Assembly (NCBI RefSeq): GCF_004297185.1
Contig: NZ_PGCL01000003.1
Coordinates: 62,001 to 126,000 of the forward strand
DNA length: 64,000 nucleotides
Direction: 5' to 3'
Source of the DNA: Methanofollis fontis
GTDB lineage: Archaea; Halobacteriota; Methanomicrobia; Methanomicrobiales; Methanofollaceae
Position numbers and translations under genes: made by a program. Of the stretch, positions 51,375 through 60,591 are shown piece after piece; position 1 is the first letter of the stretch, and each line of letters begins with the position of its first letter. The notes below the pieces were generated by a model. It did no database searches. It saw only the letters and a list, made by a program, of their open reading frames with translations, and was not told the origin of the DNA.

Positions 51375-51728
51375 TTAGTCTGGGCTGCGCCGCCCGAAGC
51401 CGCAGCGCCGCCCGCCGTTCTGGCTGCAGCCCTCGATGAGAATGGCATGGCCGTTCACGATCGCCCCGGCCACCTTTTTTCTGGCCTCATGGAGGTCCCG
51501 CCAGAGCGTTTTTCTGGAGATCCCCATCGCCTGTGCGGCCTCCTCCTGCTGCATGCCCAGCAGGTCCACGAGGCGCAGCACCTCGATCTCGTCCGGCCTG
51601 AGAACGACCGATCCGGGGTTTTCCCCCCCGCACATCGGGGAGAGGCAGGAATATCCGGTCTCGCCGCGGATGATCCGCTCCGACCTCCGCCTTCCCCTGC
51701 CGCACCGGCCGTTCCCTTCGGCGTTCAT
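51375..51728 (-). CDS. DUF134 helix-turn-helix protein
   Basis: A 117-aa DUF134 protein. Its helix-turn-helix reads EIEVLRLVDLLGMQQEEAAQAMGISRKTLWRDLHEARKKVAGAI, much like a sigma-70 region 4; flanking Cys-rich ends (CGGENPG, CSQNGGRRCGFGRR) may bind metal. The family is usually encoded beside MinD-like and NifX-like genes, as here. Its ATG overlaps the stop of the MinD-like gene by four bases. Regulation of this operon is likely but unproven. Confidence 0.9.
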   Translation of the reverse strand: MNAEGNGRCGRGRRRSERIIRGETGYSCLSPMCGGENPGSVVLRPDEIEVLRLVDLLGMQQEEAAQAMGISRKTLWRDLHEARKKVAGAIVNGHAILIEGCSQNGGRRCGFGRRSPD

Positions 51729-52600
51729 GGGAGGTCCAGCTCGCTCCTGACCCGCTCCCAGACGCCGCGGACCGCCTCACCCGCCGGGGTGTCCAGTGCG
51801 GTGACCGGCGTCCGGCTCCTGACCGCCCCGGGGACCGCCGGGTCGAAGGGAATGAGGCCGAGAACCGGGATATCCTGCTCTGCACAGTAGGCGGCGATCT
51901 CGGCTGTGATCCCCTCCTCGAGGTCATACCGGTTAATCGCACAGAAGATCCTGACCGGAAACCCCTCGCAGACCCGGACAAGCCGCCCCAGATCGGAGAG
52001 GCCGGACATGCTCGGTTCGGTGACGGCAAGCACGGCATTGCACCCGGTCACCGTGGATATGAGGGGGCAGCCGATGCCGGGCGGACCGTCGATGAGCAGG
52101 AGATCGGCGTCCCCCCCGACCTCGAGCGCCCACTGCTTCACCTCGGTGACCAGCAGCCCGGTCGTCCCGGAACCGGGCGTCAGGCGGGCGTGGAAGAGGG
52201 GTCCGATCCCGGTCTCAGAGTAAAAGATCTCTCCGTGCCGGAAGTCCCTGAGGGAGACCGCACCAGCCGGACAGACATGGGCGCAGACCCCGCAGCCCTC
52301 GCACTCGATCGGGTCGACCCGGTAACCGTCCTCTTCCAGGTGGATCGCCCCGAAGCGGCACTTCTCGGCGCAGATCCCGCACTCGATGCAGAGAGAAGAA
52401 TCGATGGCGGCGCACTGCATCCCGAAATACGGCTTTGAATCGCGCACCGTATGATCGAAGAGCAGGGCGAGGTTGGCGGCGTCCACGTCGCAATCGGCCA
52501 TTGTCAAGCGCATGGTTCGCGCGGCGCACGCCGCAAACCCGCCGGTCACGACCGTCTTGCCGGTCCCGCCCTTCCCGCTCACAACCGCAAGGCGCTTCAC
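51725..52600 (-). CDS. MinD-superfamily ATPase with inserted ferredoxin domain (first of pair)
   Basis: A 291-aa P-loop ATPase. Deviant Walker A is KGGTGKT (about 10-16); then a two-cluster ferredoxin insert at about 65-110, with CIECGICAEKC and CEGCGVCAHVCP; switch 2 is LLIDGPPG. The family (with the Mrp/NBP35 group) is thought to carry or insert Fe-S clusters. Start GTG 52600 overlaps the upstream stop in the form GTGA and has GGAGGTG before it; a longer frame from 52618 is less likely. It works with the paralogue upstream. Confidence 0.9.
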   Translation of the reverse strand: MKRLAVVSGKGGTGKTVVTGGFAACAARTMRLTMADCDVDAANLALLFDHTVRDSKPYFGMQCAAIDSSLCIECGICAEKCRFGAIHLEEDGYRVDPIECEGCGVCAHVCPAGAVSLRDFRHGEIFYSETGIGPLFHARLTPGSGTTGLLVTEVKQWALEVGGDADLLLIDGPPGIGCPLISTVTGCNAVLAVTEPSMSGLSDLGRLVRVCEGFPVRIFCAINRYDLEEGITAEIAAYCAEQDIPVLGLIPFDPAVPGAVRSRTPVTALDTPAGEAVRGVWERVRSELDLP

Positions 52601-53442
52601 GCTCCCACCTCCGAACACACACTCTCATAGAGATCGGCAAACGCCTCCTCCCAGCCCTCGAGATCGCGGGCGATGAGCCCTCCCCGGTTCTGGACGGCGG
52701 CAATCTCCCGGGTAAACGGTATCTTCATGAGCACCCGGAGGTTGCGTTCACGGCAGAATGCCTCGGTCTCGGCATCGTCGCCGCTGCTCCGGTTGATCAC
52801 GACACCGGAGGGCACGCCCAGGGCCTCCACGACATCGGCTGCCAGTTCCAGGTCATGGATGCCAAAGGGTGTGGCTTCGGTGACCAGAACACAAAAGTCC
52901 GTCTCTTTCACCGTCTCGATCACCGGGCATGCCGATCCCGGAGAGGAATCGATGATCACCGTCTCGTCACCGGAGATCGCCTCCTTCACCGCATGGATCA
53001 CCGGGATGCCGTTTGCCTCCCCCTCGTTCATCACACCCGAAATGAGCCGGAGGTTCTCCATGGGGGTCCGCTCCTCGGTCCTGCCGATCTGCACCGGCGT
53101 CTCGGTGATCGCCCCCTCCGGGCAGACGAGCATGCACCCGCCGCAGGAGTGGCAGAGTTCGGGAAAGAGCATCACACGGTCTTTCATCACGACGATCGCA
53201 CCATACCGGCAGAAATGAGAGCAATCACCGCAGTGGGTGCAGAGTTCTTCGTCGAAGACCGGCACCATCCGGGTCACCGGGGTCTCGGCAGCGGGCGCGG
53301 GGAAGAAGAGGTGCAGGTTGGGCTCCTCCACATCGCAGTCCGCCAGCGTCACCGCCCGCCTCTGTGCGCATGTCCAGGCCAGGTTCGCCGCCACCGTGCT
53401 CTTGCCGGTTCCGCCCTTTCCGCTCGCAACCGCGATCTTCAT
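52597..53442 (-). CDS. MinD-superfamily ATPase with inserted ferredoxin domain (second of pair)
   Basis: A 281-aa paralogue of the next gene: Walker A KGGTGKST, switch DSSPG, ferredoxin insert CTHCGDCSHFC and CHSCGGCMLVCP. Both proteins lie in one operon with NifX-like and DUF134 proteins. Such clusters in methanogens are presumed to handle Fe-S or metallocluster assembly; no nitrogenase gene is visible here. It is separated by 11 bases from the NifX-like gene. Confidence 0.9.
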   Translation of the reverse strand: MKIAVASGKGGTGKSTVAANLAWTCAQRRAVTLADCDVEEPNLHLFFPAPAAETPVTRMVPVFDEELCTHCGDCSHFCRYGAIVVMKDRVMLFPELCHSCGGCMLVCPEGAITETPVQIGRTEERTPMENLRLISGVMNEGEANGIPVIHAVKEAISGDETVIIDSSPGSACPVIETVKETDFCVLVTEATPFGIHDLELAADVVEALGVPSGVVINRSSGDDAETEAFCRERNLRVLMKIPFTREIAAVQNRGGLIARDLEGWEEAFADLYESVCSEVGA

Positions 53443-53453
53443 TCCGACGGTCC

Positions 53454-53786
53454 TCAGAGGATCCGGGTCAGCGTGCCGGCCTTGAACGCTGCAAGGGCCT
53501 CGTTCGCCGTGCCGCCGCGGAAGGTGTAGACCTCGATTCCGGCTCCTTTCAGGGCGGAGTTGGCGTTCCCGCCGACCTGACCGGTGATCACCACGGACAC
53601 ACCCTGTTCGACCATGATCTGGGCAGACCTCACGCCGACACCGCCGGCACCGCCGGCATTGTCGTTGACGATCGGCGTGACCGCACCGCTCTCGTCGTCG
53701 ACGATCAGGAAGACCGGCGCACGTCCGAAGCGGTCCTCAGCAGGCGAGTTGATGTCGTTCCCTTTTGCAGTAATACAGATTTTCAT
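53454..53786 (-). CDS. NifX/NafY-like dinitrogenase iron-molybdenum cofactor family protein
   Basis: A 110-aa protein of the NifX/NifB-C-terminal (DUF59-unrelated, Nitro_FeMo-Co) family. Visible: ICITAKGNDINSPAEDRFGRAPVFLIVD, then VVITGQVGGNANSALKGAGIEVY, with the conserved GQVGGNA. It heads the four-gene operon. Relatives bind iron-sulfur or iron-molybdenum clusters, but orphans like this occur in non-diazotrophs, so it is more likely a Fe-S carrier for the MinD-like proteins. Confidence 0.9.
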   Translation of the reverse strand: MKICITAKGNDINSPAEDRFGRAPVFLIVDDESGAVTPIVNDNAGGAGGVGVRSAQIMVEQGVSVVITGQVGGNANSALKGAGIEVYTFRGGTANEALAAFKAGTLTRIL

Positions 53787-53910
53787 AGAATCACCGAAGA
53801 GAATTACTCATATGCGCACATTATAGTTGTGACGCTGACATGGGTGCGATCAGGCGAAATGCCCGGTGGGCATATATCGCATCGGCCCAGAGGAGAGGTG
53901 ATCCACCACC

Positions 53911-54852
53911 ATGACCTACCAATATCTCTTTGGTCCCGTGCCGTCCCGGCGGCTTGGGGCCTCGCTGGGCATCGATCTGGTGCCCCTCAAGACCTGCTCC
54001 TACAACTGCATCTACTGCGAGTGCGGGCGCACCACAGACCTGACCCTGGAGCGGCGGGAGTACGTGCCGACCGCCGGCGTAATAGACGAACTGCGCAGGT
54101 TTCTTGGGGGGGCGCCCGCCCTCGACTTCATCACCTGCGCCGGGTCCGGTGAACCGACGCTCCACAGCGGCATCGGCGAGATCATCCGGTTCCTCAAGCA
54201 CGAGTTCCCGGCGTACCGGGTGGCCGTGCTCACCAACGGCAGCCTGCTCTCCGACCCGGCGGTGCGGGAGGAGATCATGCCGGCCGACCTGGTGATACCC
54301 ACCCTCAATGCCGTCTCCGAGGAGGCGTTCCGGCGGATCTGCCGTCCGTACCCGGACCTGACGGCGGCGGGGGTGAACGCCGGGATCCGGCAGTTCGCCG
54401 CCGACTATTCTGGGGCCCTCTGGCTGGAGGTCTTCATCGTCCCGGGCATCAACGACTCCGACGAGGAGATCGACCGGATCGATGCCGAGATCCGCGCCAT
54501 CGCCCCCGACAAGGTGCAGCTGAACACCCTCGACCGTCCCGGCGCCGTCCCCTGGGTCACACCGGCCGACGACGACGCCCTCGACAGGATTGCCGGGCGG
54601 ATCACCGGCGCCCCGGTCGAGATCGTGGGCAGACTCCCGTCCCGCGCCACGATGGCCGCATTCCACGACGAGGTGGTCGGGTTCATCATGACGCTCGTCA
54701 GGCGGCGTCCCGCCACGGTGATGGACATCTCCCGCGCCACCGGGCTGCACACAAACGAGGTGAACAAGTACATCCAGTACCTCCTCGAAGAGGGGGAGAT
54801 CACCGTGAAAAAAGAAGAACGGGGATCGTTTTTCCTCCCCAGAAAGGGTTAG
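53911..54852 (+). CDS. Radical SAM protein with C-terminal winged helix (COG0731 type)
   Basis: A 313-aa radical SAM enzyme. The cluster motif is CSYNCIYCECG (CxxxCxxC, about residues 30-37), with PVPSRRLGASLGIDLVP before it, and GSGEPTLHSGIGEII, which is the GGEP-type SAM motif. The last 65 residues (ATVMDISRATGLHTNEVNKYIQYLLEEGEITV) are a winged helix, an unusual add-on implying DNA contact or regulation. COG0731 includes TYW1, but this is shorter. Target unknown. Its stop overlaps by four bases with the stop of the convergent MscS gene. Confidence 0.88.
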   Translation: MTYQYLFGPVPSRRLGASLGIDLVPLKTCSYNCIYCECGRTTDLTLERREYVPTAGVIDELRRFLGGAPALDFITCAGSGEPTLHSGIGEIIRFLKHEFPAYRVAVLTNGSLLSDPAVREEIMPADLVIPTLNAVSEEAFRRICRPYPDLTAAGVNAGIRQFAADYSGALWLEVFIVPGINDSDEEIDRIDAEIRAIAPDKVQLNTLDRPGAVPWVTPADDDALDRIAGRITGAPVEIVGRLPSRATMAAFHDEVVGFIMTLVRRRPATVMDISRATGLHTNEVNKYIQYLLEEGEITVKKEERGSFFLPRKG

Positions 54853-55880
54853 TCCTTTTTCAGGTGCACATCCATCTGCGGGAAGGGGATCTCGATCCCC
54901 TCCTCCCTGAAGCGTTCGTCGATCCGGGTATTGATGAAATCCTGAACGTCCCATGCCATATTGAAGGCCTTCGCCCAGACGATTAACACGAAGTTCAGGC
55001 TCGAGTCGGCGAACTCCAGGAAATACACGCTCGGCGGCGGATAGTGGAGCACGCAGGCCGAGTGCTCGATCGCCTCGTGGGCGATCTCCATCAGGATCTC
55101 CTTCACCCGTTTTACGTCCGTGCCATAGGCGACCGAGACCGGGATCTTGACCTTCAGCCGCACCTCCGGGAGGGCGTAGTTGATCACGACCGAGTTTGCG
55201 ATCTTGGAGTTCGGGATGGTGACGAGCTGATAGTCAAGCGTCTGGAGGCGGGTGGAACGCGGTCCGACGGTGACGATGTCGCCCAGATAGCCGTCGATCT
55301 TGATGCGGTCGCCGACCTTGAAGGGCTTGTCCATCACGATCATTGCACCGCCGAAGAAGTTCGCAAGGATGTCCTGCGCCGCAAGGGCCACGGCCACACC
55401 GGCGATCCCGGCACCGGCGAGCAGGGGCGTGATATTGATCTCGAGCGTGCTGAGCACCAGGAGGAATACGATGAACCAGATCACATACTTCACACCGAGC
55501 TCGAGCACACCGATGATGCGGTCGTCGATCTCGCTCTCGGTCCTCGCCGCCATCCACCGGCCGTACATGCTGATGAAATTGTACGAGAAACTGGAGGCGA
55601 TCCAACCCCCGATGATGATGTAGAATGCATTGAGGTATTTTGAGTCGAGGACGTAGTCGTATTCGGGTGGAATGAGGCCGGAGAAGACCACGGAGAAATA
55701 GAGGGTGATCACGACGACGGCGATGATGAGGGGTTTACCGATGGCCGCGAGCATGATGTCGTCCAGCTTCGACTCGGTGGAATCCGCCCGCTTCAGGAGC
55801 CAGCGGTAGATCCAGTAGAGGGCGATCGATCCGAAAAGCCCGATAAACAGGAGGAGGAGAGCGTAAGGGGCGTTTCCCAT
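54849..55880 (-). CDS. mscS: MscS-family mechanosensitive channel
   Basis: A 343-aa protein with several N-terminal helices, then the MscS core: the pore helix LLAGAGIAGVAVALAAQDILANFFGG (Gly/Ala-packed, the MscS TM3), a beta domain (VGDRIKIDGYLGDIVTVGPRSTRLQT), and a C-terminal alpha/beta domain ending in DVHL. It releases ions on osmotic downshock. ATG 55880 overlaps nothing. The extra N-terminal helices exceed those of E. coli MscS. Confidence 0.93.
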   Translation of the reverse strand: MGNAPYALLLLFIGLFGSIALYWIYRWLLKRADSTESKLDDIMLAAIGKPLIIAVVVITLYFSVVFSGLIPPEYDYVLDSKYLNAFYIIIGGWIASSFSYNFISMYGRWMAARTESEIDDRIIGVLELGVKYVIWFIVFLLVLSTLEINITPLLAGAGIAGVAVALAAQDILANFFGGAMIVMDKPFKVGDRIKIDGYLGDIVTVGPRSTRLQTLDYQLVTIPNSKIANSVVINYALPEVRLKVKIPVSVAYGTDVKRVKEILMEIAHEAIEHSACVLHYPPPSVYFLEFADSSLNFVLIVWAKAFNMAWDVQDFINTRIDERFREEGIEIPFPQMDVHLKKD

Positions 55881-55924
55881 GATTACTCTTATGCGGTGGC
55901 AGATATATTAACTATAAGGATTGC

Positions 55925-56953
55925 ATGGCAACAGGAGATGAACTGACAGCGGCGCTCCGCGAATCCGTGGACCGCCCCTATACATTTATGCATATCTGCG
56001 GGACGCACGAGGCGGCCATCGCCCGCACCGGCCTGCGCAGTGTGCTCCCCGAGGGACTGCGGATCGTGATGGGGCCCGGGTGTCCGGTCTGCATCACCCC
56101 CCAGGGGGAGATCGATGCGGCACTGGAGTTTGTCGATAAGGACTGCATCGTGGCCACCTACGGCGACCTGCTCAGGGTGCCCGGCACACGGGGTTCGCTG
56201 GAGTCGAGCGGCGGCGACGTGCGGGTGGTGCAGGGGATTCATAAGGCGGTGGAGATCGCTGAGAAGACCGACAAAGAGGTCGTGTTCATCTCGGTCGGGT
56301 TCGAGACGACCGTGCCCACCGTCGCCGCCACCCTGATGGGGCGCCCGCCCGAGAACTTCTCCATCCTCTCCTGCCACCGCCTGGTCCCGCCGGCGATGCA
56401 ATGGCTCCTCGAGCAGGGCGAGGCCTCCCTCGACGGCTTCATGCTGCCCGGTCACGTCTGCGTGGTGGCCGGCTATGAGGAGTACGAACAGTTTCCGGTG
56501 CCGCAGGTGGTCGCCGGTTTCGAGGCCGAGGATATCCTTCTTGGCCTGTTGATGCTGGTTAAGCAGGTGCAGGAGGGGCGCTGTGAGGTCGAGAACGCCT
56601 ACCCGCGCGCCGTCTGCCGGGAGGGGAACCGGAAGGCGAAGGAGATCATGTACGGGGTCTTCGAGCCGTCGGATGTGGAGTGGCGCGGCTTCCCGGTGAT
56701 CCCGGCATCAGGGCTGAGGCTGAAACCGGAATACGAGTGCTACGACGCACAGAAAAAGTTCGATATCGAGATCCAGCACGTCGAGAAGACGCGGGGCTGC
56801 ATCTGCGACCGCGTGCTGCGCGGCGTGGCGCAACCCACCGACTGCGCCCTCTTCGGGAAGGTCTGCACGCCGAGGACGCCGGTGGGGCCCTGCATGGTCA
56901 GTCATGAGGGCGCATGCAAGATCTGGAACCTCTACCATGTCCGCCATCTCTGA
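55925..56953 (+). CDS. hypD: HypD, [NiFe] hydrogenase maturation protein
   Basis: A 342-aa HypD. Characteristic segments: FMHICGTHEAAIARTGLRSVL, GPGCPVCITPQGEID, TVGFETT-like SVGFETTVPT, and C-terminal RGCICDRVLRG and CALFGKVCTP, which hold the 4Fe-4S cluster and catalytic cysteines. HypD with HypC assembles the Fe(CN)2CO group of [NiFe] hydrogenases, in line with hydrogen-using methanogenesis. No other hyp gene is next to it. It is directly upstream of tRNA-Arg. Confidence 0.96.
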   Translation: MATGDELTAALRESVDRPYTFMHICGTHEAAIARTGLRSVLPEGLRIVMGPGCPVCITPQGEIDAALEFVDKDCIVATYGDLLRVPGTRGSLESSGGDVRVVQGIHKAVEIAEKTDKEVVFISVGFETTVPTVAATLMGRPPENFSILSCHRLVPPAMQWLLEQGEASLDGFMLPGHVCVVAGYEEYEQFPVPQVVAGFEAEDILLGLLMLVKQVQEGRCEVENAYPRAVCREGNRKAKEIMYGVFEPSDVEWRGFPVIPASGLRLKPEYECYDAQKKFDIEIQHVEKTRGCICDRVLRGVAQPTDCALFGKVCTPRTPVGPCMVSHEGACKIWNLYHVRHL

Positions 56954-57002
56954 GGGGGCGGCACAATCCTTTTTAACAAGCCGATCCAATGTATATAGGC
57001 AG

Positions 57003-57074
57003 GTCCCGGTAGGGTAGTGGATATCCTGAGAGCCTCCGGAGCTTTCGACCCGGGTTCAAGTCCCGGCCGGGGCG
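57003..57074 (+). tRNA. tRNA-Arg (CCG anticodon)
   Basis: Acceptor GTCCCGG with CCGGGGC, anticodon stem AGAGC/GCTTT around CTCCGGA (anticodon CCG), T arm CCGGG-TTCAAGT-CCCGG, discriminator G, no encoded CCA. The D stem is short, with one wobble pair. TTTTTAACAAG about 30 bases upstream is the likely TATA element, and a T-rich run (57079-57092) follows as terminator. Confidence 0.93.
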
Positions 57075-57116
57075 TCGTTATTTTTTGTTGTTGTTTCGTC
57101 GAGAGAAGGCACCATT

Positions 57117-58016
57117 ATGCCCTCCCGGATCAAAGATGGCGTGAGAAGCGCGCCATACATGAAATCGTTATCCCCCCGGGTATTCTTTCAGGCCCCTGAT
57201 CTCAGCGCCCTCAGGCGTGACGGATGGGCGGTCGCCGACCTCCACGTCCACACCTCCCGTTCGGACGGACTCTACCGGCCGGAACGTGTGGCGGAGCATG
57301 CCATGCATCTCGGGATCGGGTGCGCCGTCACCGATCACAACGAGGCCGGGGGCGTCAGGGCGGCGGCCGAACACCGCTCCGGTCTGCTGGTGATACCCGG
57401 GATCGAGGTGAGCGCCGCCGACGGGCCGCACCTGCTCTTCTATTTTCCCTCGGTCCGCGGACTCGAGGATTTTTTCAGGGAGGAGATCCGGGATCGCCGG
57501 GGAATGAGCCCCTATATGGCCATATCCCGCTCCACCACCGACCTGCTGGCGGCAGCGGAAGGCTACGACTGTCTCAGGGTTGCCGCCCACCCATTCGGTT
57601 ATGCCGTCCTGGACCGCGGGGTGCTCAAATGCGTCGAAAACGGGCGGCTGGACCGGGACGTCCTCAAAGCGATCGACGGGGTCGAGGCGATCTGCGGCGG
57701 CATGAACCGCTCCCTGAACAGGAGGGCGGCGGAATATGCCGCGGAAAATGGGTGCGGCATCACCGGCGGCACCGACGCCCATATCCTCTCGCAGATCGGC
57801 GGCACGCTCACCTGCTGCCGTGCGGAGACGGCTGAGGAGTTCATCGAGGAGGTCCGTGCACGCCGGAGCCGCGTGTATGGGCAGGAGACGAACCGCTTCG
57901 TCAAGGTGATCGCCGGGTGCGCCATATCCTGGCGGTTCCTCCCCTATACCATCCCCTCGATAGCGGTGCACGCCGCCCAGACGGCAGAACGGATCCGGGC
58001 AGGACGGAAAAAATAA
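57117..58016 (+). CDS. PHP-domain metal-dependent phosphoesterase
   Basis: A 299-aa PHP protein. Metal motifs: ADLHVHTSRSDG (HxH, about 41-52), CAVTDHNEAGG, IPGIEVSA, RVAAHPFGY, and GTDAHIL near the end. These provide three metal ions for phosphoester hydrolysis. A hydrophobic C-terminal segment (FLPYTIPSIAV) is mild. An ATG at 57159 is a possible later start. Substrate unknown; some family members degrade nucleotides such as pAp. Confidence 0.88.
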   Translation: MPSRIKDGVRSAPYMKSLSPRVFFQAPDLSALRRDGWAVADLHVHTSRSDGLYRPERVAEHAMHLGIGCAVTDHNEAGGVRAAAEHRSGLLVIPGIEVSAADGPHLLFYFPSVRGLEDFFREEIRDRRGMSPYMAISRSTTDLLAAAEGYDCLRVAAHPFGYAVLDRGVLKCVENGRLDRDVLKAIDGVEAICGGMNRSLNRRAAEYAAENGCGITGGTDAHILSQIGGTLTCCRAETAEEFIEEVRARRSRVYGQETNRFVKVIAGCAISWRFLPYTIPSIAVHAAQTAERIRAGRKK

Positions 58017-58037
58017 GAAAAAAGCGGGAGGGATCCG

Positions 58038-59630
58038 TCATTCGACGCGGCCCGAGGCCGGCGTGATATCGACCGGGAAGCCGCGCACGCTCTTGCCGCG
58101 CATCCGCTCCATCACCTGCGCCACCATCTCGGCCGGGATATCCACATAGGTGCGGCTCTCGCGGATCGTGATCGCACCGATCGAGCGCCCCGGGATCCCG
58201 GTCTCGCCGGCGATGGCGCCGACGATATCGCCGGGCCGGATCTGCTGGCGCTTCCCGACGCTCAGCATCAGGCGGACCATTCCTGGTTCCCCGCCTGACT
58301 CGTCCCTGGACAGTTCCGGGGCGGCCTCGGGCTCTGCACCGGTGTCGAGCTGGATCTTCATCAGGGCGGCGGCGATCTCCAGCGAGGTGTACTCCTCCAC
58401 CATCAGGCGTTCGACGGCCTCGGTGTAGCGCTCAATGCCGCCCTCATCGATCGTCTCCTTCACCTTATTGGCAAGGTTGCGCGTCTTGGACTCGGCGACG
58501 TCCTCGGCGGTCGGGAGGGGGATGCGGCCGATCCGGATCTTCGCAAACTTCTGGATCGTCCTGAGTTTGTAGATCTCCTTCGGGCCGACGAAGGTGATCG
58601 CCCGTCCGGTGCGCCCGGCCCTGGCGGTGCGGCCGATGCGGTGGACATAGTATTCCACGTCCTGCGGCACATCGAAGTTGATGACCGTGTCCACGTCATC
58701 GACATCGATCCCGCGGGCCGCCACGTCGGTGGCGATGAGCACGTCGATGCTGCCCGCCCTGAACTTTGCCATCACACGGTCGCGCTGCACCTGTTTCATA
58801 TCGCCGTGGAGCCCCTCGGCAAAGTAGCCCCGCCCCTGGAGGCCCGAGGTCACCTCATCCACCCCTCGCTTGGTGTTGCAGAAGACCAGGGCAAGGGACG
58901 GGTCGTAGATGTCCAGGATGCGGCAGAGGATCTCCATCTTGTCGCCCCGCCGCACCTCAAGATAGGACTGCTCGATCTGCGGCACGGTCAGCTGGCGGTG
59001 CTGCACCCTCACAAACTCCGGGTTCCTCTGGAAGCGCCGGGAGATCTCGCGGATCGGTTTTGGCATGGTGGCCGAGAAGAGGACGGTCTGGCGTTCCGCC
59101 GGTGTGGCGCTCAGGATCGCCTCGATGTCGTCCCGGAAGCCCATGTCCAGCATCTGGTCGGCCTCATCCAGGATCGCCATCTTCACCCCGCTCAGGTCGA
59201 GGGTGCCGCGGTCGAGGTGATCGATGACCCGTCCCGGCGTCCCGACCACGATCTGGGCGCCCTGGCGGAGCGCCCTGAACTGGCGCTCGATCGGCTGACC
59301 GCCGTACACCGGCAGCACCGACACCGCCCCCCGGTGCCTGGCGAGGCGTCCAAACTCCTCGGCCGTCTGGATGGCCAGTTCGCGGGTCGGCGAGAGCACG
59401 AGCACCTGCGTCGTTCTGTCCCCTGCATTGACCAGTTCGATTGCAGGGATGCCGAATGCGGCGGTTTTTCCGGTCCCGGTCTGCGCCTGACCGGTCACAT
59501 CGCGGCCCTCGAGAATCGGCGGTATCGCAAGGGTCTGAATGGGTGTCGGTTCCTCAAAGCCCATGTCTTCAATGGCCTTGAGGATATCGGGAGATATGGG
59601 AAAGTTCGAAAATAGTGTTGGAGATTCCAT
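58038..59630 (-). CDS. DEAD-box RNA helicase with DbpA/CsdA RNA-binding domain
   Basis: A 530-aa RNA helicase with the full set of motifs: Q motif GFEEPTPIQ, I AQTGTGKT, Ia PTRELAIQ, II DEAD, III SAT, V ATDVAARGID and VI HRIGRTARAGRTGRA. Residues about 455-525 are the DbpA-type RNA-recognition domain (MVRLMLSVGKRQQIRPGDIVGAIAGETGIPG). This fits CsdA/DeaD, which acts on ribosome assembly and cold-adapted RNA structure. The ATG at 59630 follows a short leader. Confidence 0.95.
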   Translation of the reverse strand: MESPTLFSNFPISPDILKAIEDMGFEEPTPIQTLAIPPILEGRDVTGQAQTGTGKTAAFGIPAIELVNAGDRTTQVLVLSPTRELAIQTAEEFGRLARHRGAVSVLPVYGGQPIERQFRALRQGAQIVVGTPGRVIDHLDRGTLDLSGVKMAILDEADQMLDMGFRDDIEAILSATPAERQTVLFSATMPKPIREISRRFQRNPEFVRVQHRQLTVPQIEQSYLEVRRGDKMEILCRILDIYDPSLALVFCNTKRGVDEVTSGLQGRGYFAEGLHGDMKQVQRDRVMAKFRAGSIDVLIATDVAARGIDVDDVDTVINFDVPQDVEYYVHRIGRTARAGRTGRAITFVGPKEIYKLRTIQKFAKIRIGRIPLPTAEDVAESKTRNLANKVKETIDEGGIERYTEAVERLMVEEYTSLEIAAALMKIQLDTGAEPEAAPELSRDESGGEPGMVRLMLSVGKRQQIRPGDIVGAIAGETGIPGRSIGAITIRESRTYVDIPAEMVAQVMERMRGKSVRGFPVDITPASGRVE

Positions 59631-59745
59631 TCTTATACTATTCGTTCTCCTGCATATTTATCCATTGTATCGGGTACCCTGCAGGGTGACCGGGGAGGTG
59701 TGCATGTGCCTGCACGGGAAGGAAAAAGCGCGGGATATCTCCCGG

Positions 59746-60072
59746 TCAGGACACCTCCTCCTCTGCAGGCGCCAGGTCTGCACGAATCTGTTCGATGTCC
59801 CCGGGAAGGGCGTCCATCTCCATCAGTGCCGTTCCAAAGCACGGTTTTGTGAACTGGAAGATGATTTTCTTTTTCCTGGACAGAATTCCCACCAGCATCG
59901 GGGGTTTTCCAAGAATGACCACATCGCGTATCGCATAGTCGGGGGGGAGTTCATAGTGCTCGCGCACCCGCGTTCTGATGTATTCGTTCGCCTCTTCGGG
60001 TGAGATGTCCTTGATCAGGATGCGGGCCGGAAGGCGGTTGATGCAGTGCGGTTTTGCCATGTCGCCGGTCAT
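59746..60072 (-). CDS. Conserved hypothetical protein
   Basis: A 108-aa protein: HCINRLPARILIKDISPEEANEYIRTRVREHYELP and DVVILGKPPMLVGILSRKKKIIFQFTKPCFGTALMEMD. Secondary structure looks mixed alpha/beta. GGAGG at eight bases before the ATG at 60072 supports this start; an ATG four codons further on is possible. I recognise no family, but the sequence reads as a conserved methanogen protein. It shares the strand with the RNA helicase 115 bases ahead. Confidence 0.65.
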   Translation of the reverse strand: MTGDMAKPHCINRLPARILIKDISPEEANEYIRTRVREHYELPPDYAIRDVVILGKPPMLVGILSRKKKIIFQFTKPCFGTALMEMDALPGDIEQIRADLAPAEEEVS

Positions 60073-60197
60073 GACATTTTCCTCCAGGGTAAGGGATGCA
60101 GCTCCCCCTTAATACTATTCGCCTGTCCGAAGAGATCGCCAAAATATTTATATAATAATATATGCTCTGCACCATTTATCATTGTGGGGGGCAGAGC

Positions 60198-60584
60198 GTG
60201 CTGAATGAAGATGGGATCATCAGATCGACAACGGTTTCGGTAGTGTTTGCCCTGACACTCATCGTCGCCATGCTGATGGGTTATGGCGCACTGGAATGGA
60301 GCACGATTCTGCCGGATGATCGGGCGGCATCGGCACAGGCATGGATCGATGATGATCGCCTCTGCCTCCTCTATGCAGGAGGTGCGGAGAGCGCTAACGT
60401 CTGCTCGATCTCATGGCAGTTTTCAAACGGCAAAAATGAGACGCTGTCAGGCGCACAGCAGGAGCCCGGAGCGGAGTTCGTCTATGAAAGCCCGCCCGGC
60501 GCCACGGCAGAGAGCACTCATGTGCTGGTGACCGCCTGCTTCAGAAACGGCACCGATCGGGTGATCCTGGATACGGTCGTGTGA
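60198..60584 (+). CDS. Small exported protein with pilin-like N-terminus
   Basis: A 128-aa protein starting GTG 60198 after GGGGGG. LNEDGIIRSTTVSVVFALTLIVAMLMGYGA resembles archaeal type IV pilin-like leaders: short charged start then one hydrophobic helix, though the usual cleavage context is unclear. The rest is an exported domain with Cys pairs and PGAEFVYESPPGATAEST. An AT-rich promoter (60140-60163) lies upstream. Confidence 0.55.
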   Translation: MLNEDGIIRSTTVSVVFALTLIVAMLMGYGALEWSTILPDDRAASAQAWIDDDRLCLLYAGGAESANVCSISWQFSNGKNETLSGAQQEPGAEFVYESPPGATAESTHVLVTACFRNGTDRVILDTVV

Positions 60585-60591
60585 AAAAAAG

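Noticed and set aside
51725-53786. Nitrogenase-related gene cluster
   Set aside because: NifX-like and MinD-like proteins are present, but no nitrogenase or NifB/E/N gene; such clusters occur in organisms without nitrogen fixation.
58641-59615. A 324-codon frame opposite the RNA helicase
   Set aside because: Shadow of a conserved gene; no motif or promoter.
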